Origin: Hibiscus mutabilis
Lineage: Eukaryota; Streptophyta; Magnoliopsida; Malvales; Malvaceae
DNA length: 64,000 bases
Assembly: GCA_019671005.1 (NCBI GenBank)
Contig: CM033738.1
Span: 14,472,202 to 14,536,201 of the forward strand
Direction: 5' to 3'
The first letter of the stretch is position 1. Each line of letters starts with the position of its first letter. The position numbers were made by a program, and so were the translations under genes. The notes beneath the pieces are model-generated. The model had not been told where the DNA came from. It ran no database searches and was given only the letters and a program-made list of their open reading frames with translations. This document shows positions 22,115 to 32,023 of the stretch, in pieces.

Positions 22115-24119
22115 CTTTGCTTCAATACAAAGTTCTCTAAAAACTGACATTGACATCATATTAATGTTGGCTACTAAGTTGCATAGTGTCTTACCTATGA
22201 ATCTATTGCTAATCATTCAGAGAATTGCGAAACTTCCTGGATCTTTCAGTTTTGGTGGCAATCTATTGGTTATCATTGCACTGTTTCCTTCAGTGAGAGC
22301 GACGGTATCAAAATCTCCCAGCTTTCTCTTTTTGGACAAGATGTCCTTCATGAATTTAACGTAGTTGGGTATTTGTTCGAGAGATTCCACTAATAGTATG
22401 TTGATCTAAAGTTGTTTAAGGGTTTCTAAGAAGTGCTTAAACTGTTGGTCCTGCTTGTGTTTCTGAAGCCTTTGTGGAAAAGGTGGTGGCGGATAAGCAA
22501 ATGCTGGTTCTAGTGGTTTTGCCAAAGTGGTGCTGACATCCGATTGAGGTCTGGCATTGTCAGTGCCCGCCTTTTTTCTCTACTTCCTTGGATTCATCTA
22601 TTAGCACCAACTTCTCGTCTTGGCAATTAGTTGACAGTTTGACAGGTGCTTCATTCTTGAATTGTTTGCCACTTCAAAAAGTAATTGCTTTACATTGTTC
22701 ATTCCCATTTTGCCGGGCATCCTCTGTATCACTTGGCAAATTTTCCTGGGGTCTATTACTGAGTGTGTTGACAATCTGTCCTAGCTGGACTTCCAAGTTC
22801 CGTATAGATACTGCTAAACTCTATACATTTGCATTATTTTGCTCCATCCATTCTGTTAAAGTATTATCCTAAGTAGATCTCTACCCTAGATGAAAATTAT
22901 TCTGTGCTTTCTGTGGCATCACATTCTGCTTGAAACCTGACGGTACATTATTGTTCTGACGTTGGCATTAAATTGGTTACCTCTTTGATTCGTCCAAGAA
23001 AAGTTTTGATGCTGCTTTCAACATGGATTATAAGTATTGGCATATGGTTTGAAATTATGATTGAAATTGCCAACAAAATTTACCAATTCAGTGTTTGCTG
23101 GGCATTCATCCACATTATTATCCTCTCCACAAATTTTCCAAAATGGTTCCACTGCCTTTACTTTTCAAACTTTGGTGGATTTCTGCATTGTTTTCACTAT
23201 ATTAGTGAGGTTGGAGATTTGAGCATTGATAGATGATAATGCATCAAGCTCCAACATCTCAGCAACTTTCGTCCCAGTTCCTAATCTTGTAGTAGGGTAC
23301 TGGAGATCATTGGTGGCAATCCTTTCAAGGATGTTAAATGCCTTTGTGTAATTTTTATCTAGCAATGAACCATTTGCCGAAGCATCAACCATAGTCCTGA
23401 CATGAGCATTGAGTCCGTTATAAAAGGTCTTCATTTGGGTCCAAGTAGGGAATCCATGCATGGGAAATCTTCTCAATAGGTCCTTAAAATATTCCCACGC
23501 ATCATACAAAGTCTCATCATCGACATGCCTAAAAGTAATAATTTCACTTCGTAGCTTGGCATTAAGTTTAGGTGGCTGGAATCTCAGAAGAAACTTCTAG
23601 CATAATTCCGCCCACGAATTGACTGAACTTGGTGGCAAAGAACTTAGCCCCAATTTTGCTCTATCTCTAAGAAAAAATGAGAATAGTCTAAACTTCATTG
23701 TTTCTTCAGCTACACTAGGTTGCTGAAATAGTTGGCAAACCTCCATAAATTGCTTCAAGTGTTGCCTTGGGTCTCCAGTAGGTGATCCATAAAATTGACC
23801 TGCATTCAATAGCGTCTGAATCATTACCAGTTTAAAATTAACTACTTTTACCTCTAGACCAATCAGTCCTGGCATCAAATTATCCATGTTTGGTGCTAAG
23901 TGTTCTTTAATACGCCGCTCTTTAGGATTCTCTGCAACGACAGCAAAAACGTGTGGTATCCCATCATGTATTGCCAAATTTTCTTAATTTTTCATGGCAC
24001 CATCTACTCCACCATTTCCATTTTGTTCCATCTCTCAAAGTTTTTTGTAAACTGCGTATGGTTCTTTCAATCCCTAGATCGTATAACAAGTATTCTTTTA
24101 CAGTACGACTCCTGGTCAT
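22115..24119 (-). pseudogene. Element A gag and protease N-terminus
   Basis: Reading leftward from an ATG at 24119 (MTRSRTVKEYLLYDL). The open stretch 23977-23597 encodes MPGLIGLEVKVVNF and RDRAKLGLSSLPPSSVNSW; 23509-23165 encodes YDAWEYFKDLLRRF, FYNGLNAHVRTMVDASANG and NAQISNLTNIVKTMQ. After a Cys-containing patch and a charged tail (PPPFPQRLQKHKQDQQFKHF near 22480) come DILSKKRKLGDFDTVALTEG and the protease start INLMPLSVFRELCIEAKP, which ends at the B insertion. A stop splits the gag core near 23596. Confidence 0.88.
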
Positions 24120-24193
24120 ACACCAAACAAAATAAAATAAGTAAAATAAACAAGAACAAGCAGTAAACAAGACAATAAATTTCGTTGCAATCC

Positions 24194-24214
24194 CCGACAA
24201 CGATGCCAAAAACT
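24194..24214 (-). promoter_or_regulatory. Element A primer-binding site region
   Basis: On the minus strand the LTR end TCGACA is followed by AGTTTTTGGCATCGTTGTCG, the counterpart of 9190-9209 in B. It marks where first-strand DNA synthesis would begin. Confidence 0.65.
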
Positions 24215-25622
24215 TGTCGACTGATTAACGTTTGGCAAACAAGTGATGAATTAATGTAATTATGCCAGCAAATAATGCCAACTTTAGATCTTTTTGCGTG
24301 CAAGTATATATGATCAACAAGTAATAGAGCAGTAAGCTGAGTATCGTATCCACAAGGATTGTCCAAAAATTAAATGCCAAGATTTTTACTTGTGATTTGA
24401 AATAAATAAGTTGGTATTGAGATCGGATTTTTAATTAAGAAAATGACTAAGGAAAAATGAAATTAAAATTCAGGCGGGTTGGCAAAGAAATATATTAAGA
24501 TGGTTGATTTGCGTTGGCAAGAGATGCTTGGATTTTATGCCAGCGAAGATAGCGATTAATAACTTTCAGCCTTGGTCTTATTGTTGATCAGATTTTAAGT
24601 AGTATTGCCCATGTCGATGGCAATACTCTAAGTTAATCACGGTTAACTCCTATATGTCTATAGTCATATTTTTCAATAATTAACTTGGCAAAGTTTTTAT
24701 TTTACTCCTAAGGGGTAGATTCACTTCTGAAGTAAGCTCATCTACTTGAATATCTTCTGTAGAAGTTTCTCACCTTAGTATTTGGAAATTAATCCTTATC
24801 TCCTAAGTTTGTTAAGATATTAAGGGATAATGAGCATGCAATGCCAGCTGTCGTATGGCAAAGAATTTCAGAAAATAAAACACTAGCGAAATAGAAAATA
24901 TGCCAATTCATTCAATTATTAAAAACCCAAAAAGCTAAGTGTTAATCGCGAAAACACCCCTAGCCAACTTAAAAGAATTAGTTCATGGCTGGGGAAACCA
25001 TCAACAAAATATCATTTTGAAACATCACCATCATAACAAAATTAAAAACTAAGAGAAATGGAAAAAGAAGGAGATTCGTCGATGCAACCCTTCAATGGAT
25101 CCAGAGCTCTCGGTCACAGCCTGATCGAACCACAGCTTGTCCTTCTACCTCTTTCTTCACCACGGTGCAGCCTCATTGGCTCATCGATAGGCTTCCTTTA
25201 TATAGGCGCTCGTGAAAACCCTAGATAAGGTTTTGATTTGAAAGTTTGTTATGCACCAAGATAGGCGTGTTATCTTCTTATCCTCTTTTTTGAATTAGGG
25301 TTGACCTGGTCTTTAACTAACGGCTAACTGACCGGGCATCAGACTTCCTTCTTTTGCCAACCGAGTCTGACAATCCTTGTCCTGCTTTTGCCAACGGCAC
25401 TCAACTTCTGCTCTTGTCCTGCTTTGTCAAATTTTTCTTGCTCTTAACCTGCTTATCACAGCAAGAAAGTACTCTTTCACTCTGGCAATGAAAATTATAC
25501 ATTCTTTAACTCCTATATGCAAATGCATGAATCTACTAGCTAGATGAACAAATATGTACTCAAAGTCAAGCAAAAGCATGGCAATATATACATGAAAAAG
25601 TAGTACTTTTGAAGAGTTAACA
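24215..25622 (-). repeat. Element A 5' LTR
   Basis: On the minus strand it starts TGTTAACTCTTC at 25622 and ends TCGACA at 24215, 1408 bp, with canonical TG...CA ends. A TATA-like TATATAAAGG (minus strand, plus coordinates 25195-25204) fits the start of R. The adjacent 25623-25627 (GTAGT) would be one half of the target duplication; the other half is outside the window. Confidence 0.88.
25195..25204 (-). promoter_or_regulatory. TATA-like box of element A 5' LTR
   Basis: TATATAAAGG on the minus strand, about 420 bp into the LTR. It is conserved in part in patch C near 21256. Confidence 0.45.
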
Positions 25623-25859
25623 GTAGTTATGAGATGATGAAGATTGAAAGGGTGTTGTGTTGGGGGAAGATTTAGACAAAGGTTTTAGCTTATATCTAAA
25701 AACTAAGATAGAAACATGTTGAGAAACTTGAGTGTGGCTAGGTTTGAGAGAAAATTGAAGTTATAATAATATAGTTAGGATTTTTTATTAAGATGTATAT
25801 TAGGAGTATATAGATAATTAAATATATATATTTTTTAAAATTTTAGTAAAATATCAAGA

Positions 25860-26075
25860 TCCTTGCGGATATTTTTGGGGATCTCCATGGTTATTTATAT
25901 AGTTATGGTTCGGTTTTTCTCATAGTTCGGATATAGCAATCCCCGTCCCCATATGAGCTTCGGTGATAAAACTTCCCCCGTTCTCGTCCCCATAGGTGAA
26001 GATTTCGGTTATTCATCATCCCGTCGGTTGGATCCCCACAGTTTTTGAAGATTCCCCGCCCAATTCCCACCCCTA
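25860..26075 (-). repeat. Possible hAT-like MITE fragment with one terminus
   Basis: On the minus strand it begins TAGGGGTGGGAATTGGGCGG at 26075 and continues through repeated GGGGA/CCCCG phrases, a pattern often seen in nonautonomous hAT relatives. The other terminus and a target duplication were not found, so this is tentative. Confidence 0.3.
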
Positions 26076-26086
26076 CAGCCCTAACC

Positions 26087-26141
26087 AAATCTAAATCTAA
26101 ATCTAAATCTAAATCTAAATCTAAATCTAAATCTAAATCTA
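26087..26141. repeat. (AAATCT)n hexanucleotide microsatellite
   Basis: About nine uninterrupted copies of AAATCT. The unit is not the plant telomere repeat (TTTAGGG), so this is a simple repeat. Confidence 0.95.
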
Positions 26142-27493
26142 CTCTTATCCAGGATTATCAAAATCGAGCCATATCGATCACTTGAACTAAAAGATTGATG
26201 ATTCGACTAATAATATATAGTTAAAAAGTAAATGAATTTCTGCTCATCAATAAAAAGTCAAAGTCATGTGTAGAGATTGGGATATGGAAAGATTAAGTTA
26301 GAAGCCGATAGTAACACATTGTTTTGAATTGTTTTTCGAGATTCGAATACATACAACGGTATTGGATTTGTAGATTCGATCAGACATTTGTTGTAGCATG
26401 AGTGGGGACGTGAAGGTGATTCATAAACAGTAATTGAATTTCTTCTCATCAATAAATGCCTTGACAGTTGAACTGATGGAGTACCACACAACCCGACCAC
26501 GGTGTGCTTACGCAACTTAGGTAGAAGTATTTTCTTTAAATAAGTTATTACTATTAGAATAATTTTTTGGGTTTAACTATCTATATTTGATTTATTGATC
26601 GATTGATTTGAATCGAGTTTTGCAGAAATTTAATATGGGACAACCTTCTTAATTTAATTTTCTTCATTCACAATGTTAGAATTCGAACCCATGACCTTAT
26701 TCAAGGGTCTTAACGACATGGGCAGAGGTAACATAAAAATTGAGGGTGCAATTGACCCCACTTGATTTATTGGGGTATGGATTTTCAATGAGCTAACATC
26801 AAATTTTTTATAGGAAATATTAAATTTGACCCCACTTAATTTGTTGGGTGTATGGTCAACAATACTTATTATAATAGTATGAGAATCTTTAATACCTCGT
26901 ACTTTACTCTGACCCTACTATATGAAAATTTTGACTCCACTATCTAACGACTCATCTACACGATCAATTGGTTTTTGGTTATTAAAACAAATATTTAATT
27001 ATGAAGTAATATTATTAAAACTAGAAATTGGGATATCCATCCTATCGGTGAAAGCCAATAAAAGCAATTAGTTATATAAAGTGAAAAGCAATTAAGAAAT
27101 ATGGGAAAATATAAGAGATAAAGGTTTTGTTTTTTGTAGTTAAAGAATTAGGGTTGGAAGAGATATGGTTAGTTTTTTAATAAATTATATTATGACACCT
27201 AATTATGGATATTTTTAATAATTAATATCCAACTCATTAATTTAGATCGGGTATTATAGAGGTTTATTATGAGGGCGATCATTCTAATCTAATCTGTTCC
27301 ATTCACAATATTAAAATTTAAACTTTGACATTGTTTAAAGGATCTGGTACCTCTTTCTTCTAGACCAATCAGTTATCAGTGTAAATTTCTTTTTTTTTTG
27401 TCATTCAATTATAAGATTTTTTGTCATCCGACTAAATGGTTTAATTTTTTTGCCACTGTAATTTTATTATTGTTGAAATATGACGCTATTAGT

Positions 27494-27750
27494 TACTTCC
27501 TCCGTCTTATTCAATATATCTAATATTAATTTTTTTGTCATTTTTAAAAATTTTGACTCATTATTACTTTAGATTTATTATTGATAAAAATGTGAAAAAA
27601 TATATTTTTGGAACTTTCAATCAAGTAGTTTAAAAATATGCATTTTATAAAATTTAACTAATTAAAATATTTAAAATAATTATAATCAAGATTAAAAAAT
27701 AACTTTTAAAACGTTAATACTGCACATATGAAGTAGAACATAAGAGAGTA
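27494..27750. mobile_element. Stowaway-like MITE, decayed
   Basis: It begins TACTTCCTCCGTC, close to the CTCCCTCCGTCCC terminus of Stowaway elements, and ends AAGAGAGTA, a decayed form of the inverse. It is about 257 bp, AT-rich, and has TA at both edges. The right terminus is weak. Mariner/Tc1 transposases move such elements; none is encoded here. Confidence 0.5.
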
Positions 27751-29348
27751 TAAAATTAGCATAACAATAAATTTAGACCTTAATTTTTACATATTCCATC
27801 TATTTGGGTTCAAATTTTATAAAAATTAACCATTAATATTTATATATCGTATCATTTTGATTTTTATTCTAAAAAATGTTAATTTTTTTAAATGCATACT
27901 AAAAAAACTCTAAATTCTTTTTTAACCCATTTTCTTTTCAATTGATCTTCCTTTTCAAAAGAGTGGGGTTGTAGAAATGGCTGCAACAAACTAGGGATGG
28001 ACCCAAATTGAATATTGGAAGTGACCGAAATATTGAATTTAAAAATATACAATGACTTATTAAGTATTTAAACTCAAAATTCAAAAAACAATGTCAAATT
28101 TGTCAAATATTTAAACTTATAAGGACAAGAGCGGGCTATTAGAGGCAGCACCATGAGAGATTGCTCGGGTCCTCCAACCAACTTAGGGCCTCTAAAAATT
28201 AATTATTCTTATTTTTTAAATTTATCAAATGAATAAATTAATGTAACATTTATCTTTTTCTAAAATTTAATTCTCTTTTTCAAATCTCAAATTTTAATTT
28301 TTCTGAAATTTAATTTTCTTCTTATTCTTTTGCAATCTAACTATAAAAATAAATGATACAATATTCTTCATTTTTTGTATTTATTGTCAAAATCAAGCTC
28401 CATATCATGCTCACAATTCAATTCCTTCAAATTTTCTTAACAAAACAATGAAAATAATGTGTTTGACAAAGTTTAATCATGTTTTTATGGTTTACTAATG
28501 AAATATTAGATTAATTGTTAAAAGTAATAAGACATGTTTTCGCTCTATAGAAGTCCATTTTTTAGTTTTCGCTCAGGGCCTCGAAAATGTCCAAGACGAC
28601 CCTGAAGGACCTAAATTGTTATTAAACTAAGAAATTTGAGAATACGGGGTCCATCCTTCTTTGGTTCAACCCTTATTTGATTAATATTTAATATATTATT
28701 GTATTTTTAATTTAAATATTTATTTTTAAAGGGTCAAAATATTATTAGACTAAAATTTATCAAATATATAAGATTTTCAACAGGGTCGAGTCCCTTTGGA
28801 CCCCAATAGAGCTCTGCTTTTGCAGCAAAGTACTTTCAAAGCAATGGCTTTCTTATCTTATGAGCTTCAGGGATGAAAGTATGTATTAGTTTAAAATATT
28901 TTAGTATAATAACATTTTATATTATTTTTATTTTAAATATTAGTTAAATAAGGCTTTTGTCCCTTTTAAATTTTTAATTTATAGGCCTAATAAATTCTTG
29001 TCCCTTTCAATGTTTGATCTTAGCCCATCCTCAGTTGTGGATTTAGAAACTTTTTTTAAATGTGGGCACAAGTTAAAATATTTTTTAGGGTGGGCACAAA
29101 TTATAAAAATCTCAAAATTTTATGGTGAGCACAAATTATAAAATTTAAGGACTAATTCATAAAAATTAAAAGAATTAAAATCAAATGTAAGAATTTTAAA
29201 AAGTTCAAGATGACCACAATCGCACCTAACCTTCCTTAAGTATGGATCCGCGGCTGCCCATCCTTATAAGCTCCACTCGTTGTGGACAGCATTGTTGCTA
29301 TTGTGCCGCAACAAGAATTGGATTTGTGAAGTTTATGAATATCTAAAA
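27751..29348. other. AT-rich noncoding stretch
   Basis: No gene is visible. Two phrases starting GGGCCTC (28195 and 28578) and a CAGGGCCTCGAAAATGTCC stretch at 28576 look like remains of a small DNA transposon, but I could not pair the ends. The rest is T- and A-rich with no clear repeat structure. Confidence 0.45.
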
Positions 29349-29818
29349 GTATATTGCCAAAAAAAATATTTCTAACGTTTGATTGAATATTCATTTTAGC
29401 TTATATATATTTTTTAAAGAAATTTAACTTTCAATGTTTCATTTTGGGTTAAAATGGTCCTTCTACCGATGAAAACAGTTAATTAACTAACGATAAACGA
29501 CTTGAAATTACTTGACAGAACGACACGTCGGAAGAAAAAAAATTATATTTTAAACAATTTTTTAAAATTATTTTTTGACTCAAGTGTCATTTTGTAAAGT
29601 CAACATATTCGTTTATATGACACTACTATCACAGTGTGCACCGCCATGTAGGTTTGTCACGTCATTTCAAGCCATTCATCGTCAGTTGACTAACAATTTT
29701 CATCTGCAGAGGGGCCATTTTGACCCAAAATGAAACATTGAGGGTTAAATTGCTTTAAAAAATAAGGACTAGAATGATTATTCAATCAAACGTTATGAGC
29801 AGTTTTTGACATTATATC
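29349..29818. mobile_element. Mutator-like foldback MITE with 9 bp target duplication
   Basis: A 470 bp element made almost wholly of two long inverted arms (about 29349-29535 and 29636-29818) around a short centre. Matching stretches include TAACGTTTGATTGAAT with ATTCAATCAAACGTTA, and CAATGTTTCATTTTGGG with CCCAAAATGAAACATTG. Perfect 9 bp direct repeats TATCTAAAA flank it (29340-29348 and 29819-29827). Nine-base duplications and long terminal inverted repeats are hallmarks of Mutator-like elements. It encodes nothing. Confidence 0.82.
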
Positions 29819-29956
29819 TATCTAAAAATGTTTTTAAGTTTGGAGGATGGGATTAAGTTTTTGAAGGGCCAACTTTTGCAACAGTGAGAGGAACTGGTCA
29901 TGAAGTTCCATTATTTCAACCCATGAGAGTTTTCATTCTTTTCAAGTCCTTCTTGG

Positions 29957-30451
29957 TAGGAGTGAGCGTTCGATCGAGTTGAGTCAAAAAACTTCGAGTT
30001 ATTCGAGTTGACGCATCATATTTTACAACTCAAACTTTATTTGAAATTTTTTCGAGTCGAGTTTAAGAAATTTGAGTCGAGTCGAGTTTTCGAGTTCCTA
30101 TAAAAATTTAATTGTAATTATTTATCATGTTATAGTACGGTTTGATCTCAATTTAAATCACTTTCTCTAATCATATAAGATATGCATATATATATATTTC
30201 TTCATATTTTTATATATCGGTATATATATATAATAAAAAATTGAGGGCCCTGTCTCGAACTTAAAAATAAATCTATTAATTACTAAAAATTTTGAGTTAT
30301 TCGAGTTTCTATTTTACAACTCAAATTTTATTTGAAATTTTTTCGAGTCGAGTTTATGAAATTTCGAGTCGAGTCAAGACGAGTCGAGTATTTTCGCCTC
30401 GAGTCGAGTCGAGTTTTTCGGTTTTTTCGAGTCGAGTTTTGCTCACCCTAA
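29957..30451. mobile_element. hAT-like MITE rich in CGAGTCGAGT
   Basis: It starts TAGGAGTGAGCGTTCGA and ends TTTTGCTCACCCTAA, so the ends are imperfect inverted repeats. Eight-base flanks CTTCTTGG (29949-29956) and CTTCTTAG (30452-30459) agree at seven positions, as expected for an old hAT duplication. The interior has many CGAGTCGAGT runs at both ends that can pair, and a TA-rich centre (30180-30235). No coding. Confidence 0.78.
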
Positions 30452-31013
30452 CTTCTTAGAAAGGGGGAGATTGCAAAAGTCTAAATGAAGTTCCATTGCG
30501 TTGTAAAAATACTTCGTACTATTTTACATAATCTTACATCTCTCATGTAAAGTATTTATTATTTTGTTTAAATATACAAATTTGGTATTGGACTTGTAAG
30601 GAAAACAATTGGACGGTGTTTTCACGCACACATGATTTGATTTAAAAGTCCAAGTCAGTTGATATTTGTAATACCCCAAAATTTGTTATGTTAATTTAGG
30701 GTCAATTAGTACTAAGATAAGGACTTAAAAGCTTACCTAGTGACTAAAATGACAAAAATGTAAAAGTTAGGATTTTCTCAATTATGGACTATAGAAAAGA
30801 AGTTTACGAGGTTTTAAGGTGTCATGTGATAGAGAACGAGTAAAATAGAATACTCACAAAATTTTGTTAAAATCCAAGGAAAATTGGAATGGGAATTCAA
30901 GGTTAAAGTTTAGTAACCAAAATGATAAGTTTTAAAACTTGGGTGATAGAAGTTGAAATATGAAAAGTTGAAGGACCAAAGTTGCAATTTCTCAAAAGTT
31001 AGGTGTTTTATTT

Positions 31014-31021
31014 TATAAATA
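31014..31021 (+). promoter_or_regulatory. TATA box of element F 5' LTR
   Basis: TATAAATAG context, conserved in the 3' LTR at 40765-40772. It lies about 300 bp before the 5S-like segment. Confidence 0.45.
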
Positions 31022-31308
31022 GATAGAGCACCTATAGGTGTGGATCGAATGAGGAATTACTGGTTTGATCCGATATTTCGATTATTGAGAAAATCGTAGT
31101 CAAATTTTAAGTAGAATTTGGATACCCAGATCAAACTGAAAAATTATGAAATTTTACCATATGATAGAAAAAGGTTATAAAAGTCATTTCCATGTGTTGA
31201 ATAATTTATCAGTAATTATTTTATCCTGTACATGGATTAAACAGATCATGGAGAAAAATCCAATATAGATTACGGGAATAAAAATGCAGTATAAGATATT
31301 AAATTTAG

Positions 31309-31372
31309 ATCGAACTGCAAAGTTAAGCGTGCTCAGGACATAGGGTGGGTGACCTATTGGGAAGGTCTCATG
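31309..31372 (+). promoter_or_regulatory. 5S-rRNA-like segment in element F 5' LTR
   Basis: AGTTAAGCGTGCTCAGG (31321-31337) resembles the 5S rRNA box A region, and GGGTGGGTGACCTATTGGG (31343-31361) resembles the intermediate element plus box C (plant 5S: GGATGGGTGACCTCCTGGG). About 14 bases between them are missing relative to 5S rRNA. Preceding bases (CGAACTGCAA) also fit 5S (AGAACTCCGC). The segment is not a whole 5S gene; it may have served as an RNA polymerase III promoter. See the matching copies at 41059-41122 and 35588-35657. Confidence 0.7.
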
Positions 31373-32023
31373 TCAGTAATTGAGACTGATAAAAAGAAAC
31401 TAGCTCGAGTTAATATTATTCGTATGGATATCAGATAAAGGATTTTTAAGAGAATTTTATCCGATAAAGATTTCGGATAAATTATCAGTATATTGGACCG
31501 AGTCAAAATTTCAAGATTTTGATTTTTACAAAATTATGGAATATTTTGTAGGTCAACAATATTTATTTATGGAAGTCAGAATTATGAGAATTTCAGATTT
31601 TACCCGATAGTTTGAAAAAAATGAAAAATCGTAGTAGGTGATTATCAAGTAATCAGATCAAATTGAGATTTTAAATACAGTTCCATAAGCCATGGAAAAT
31701 TCATAAAATATTATTTTTATGAGTATTTTAATATTTCTAGTTGGATTCTAACTAGATTTGGTTCTATTTTTACATAATGGCAAATTAGAAAATAAGTTTT
31801 AGTTTGAGGGTTATTTGGAATCAAGAAATTAAATGAATTTAAAATTCATTTAATTAATACACATGGCATAAACAAGAAAAAAGATGAACAAAAAATTTGA
31901 TCTTCTTCTTCCTACATTTCGAGAGGCAAGAGAGAAAAGAGGGAAAATTTACAAAATTTTCCCTAGGCATTTTAAAGGCTTTAAAGCAAAATTCAAGGTA
32001 TGATCCTTTAGAATAATTTGTTA

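Larger units (their letters stand above)
1..25622 (-). mobile_element. Element A: Athila-type Ty3/gypsy retrotransposon, interrupted, left end outside window
   Basis: This is a minus-strand LTR retrotransposon. Reading leftward from 25622 it has a 5' LTR (24215-25622), a primer-binding region, gag (about 24119-22500), protease, RT, RNase H, integrase (about 4190-2885) and an env-like frame (about 2270-920). The frames carry stops and shifts, so it is dead. Continuity is shown at two insertions. The RT reading resumes across 5609/7123 when the copia-like LTR and one CAATG are removed. The protease reading resumes across 7699/22115 when element B and one GTAGG are removed. Domain order and the extra frame after integrase fit the Athila lineage. 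The 3' LTR must lie left of position 1. Confidence 0.9.
25623..27493. other. AT-rich noncoding stretch
   Basis: No gene is visible. It contains a GC-rich block ending in a hAT-like terminus (25860-26075), an (AAATCT)n tract (26087-26141), and paired phrases TTGACCCCACTT at about 26752 and 26836 that hint at a small decayed repeat. Longest open frames are under 90 codons and match nothing I know. Confidence 0.5.
30667..32023 (+). repeat. Element F 5' LTR, left part
   Basis: It starts TGTAATACCCC and matches 40418-41770 closely. A TATA box TATAAATA lies at 31014-31021 (3' LTR 40765-40772), and a 5S-rRNA-like segment at 31309-31372. It breaks off at the solo LTR insertion; TGTTA (32019-32023) is the left half of that target duplication. 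Confidence 0.92.

Noticed and set aside
26087..26141. Interstitial telomere repeat
   Set aside because: The unit is AAATCT (six bases), not the plant telomere unit of seven bases.
26690..26720. tRNA-like GAATTCGAACCCATGAC
   Set aside because: Only the T-arm-like word is present. No acceptor stem or anticodon arm fits around it.
28130..28620. Possible small DNA transposon with GGGCCTC termini
   Set aside because: I could not pair termini or find a target duplication, so it is mentioned only as a noncoding stretch.
31309..31372. A complete 5S rRNA gene
   Set aside because: The 5' half of 5S rRNA is missing and the copy has an internal gap. It is a derived segment, not a functional rRNA gene.
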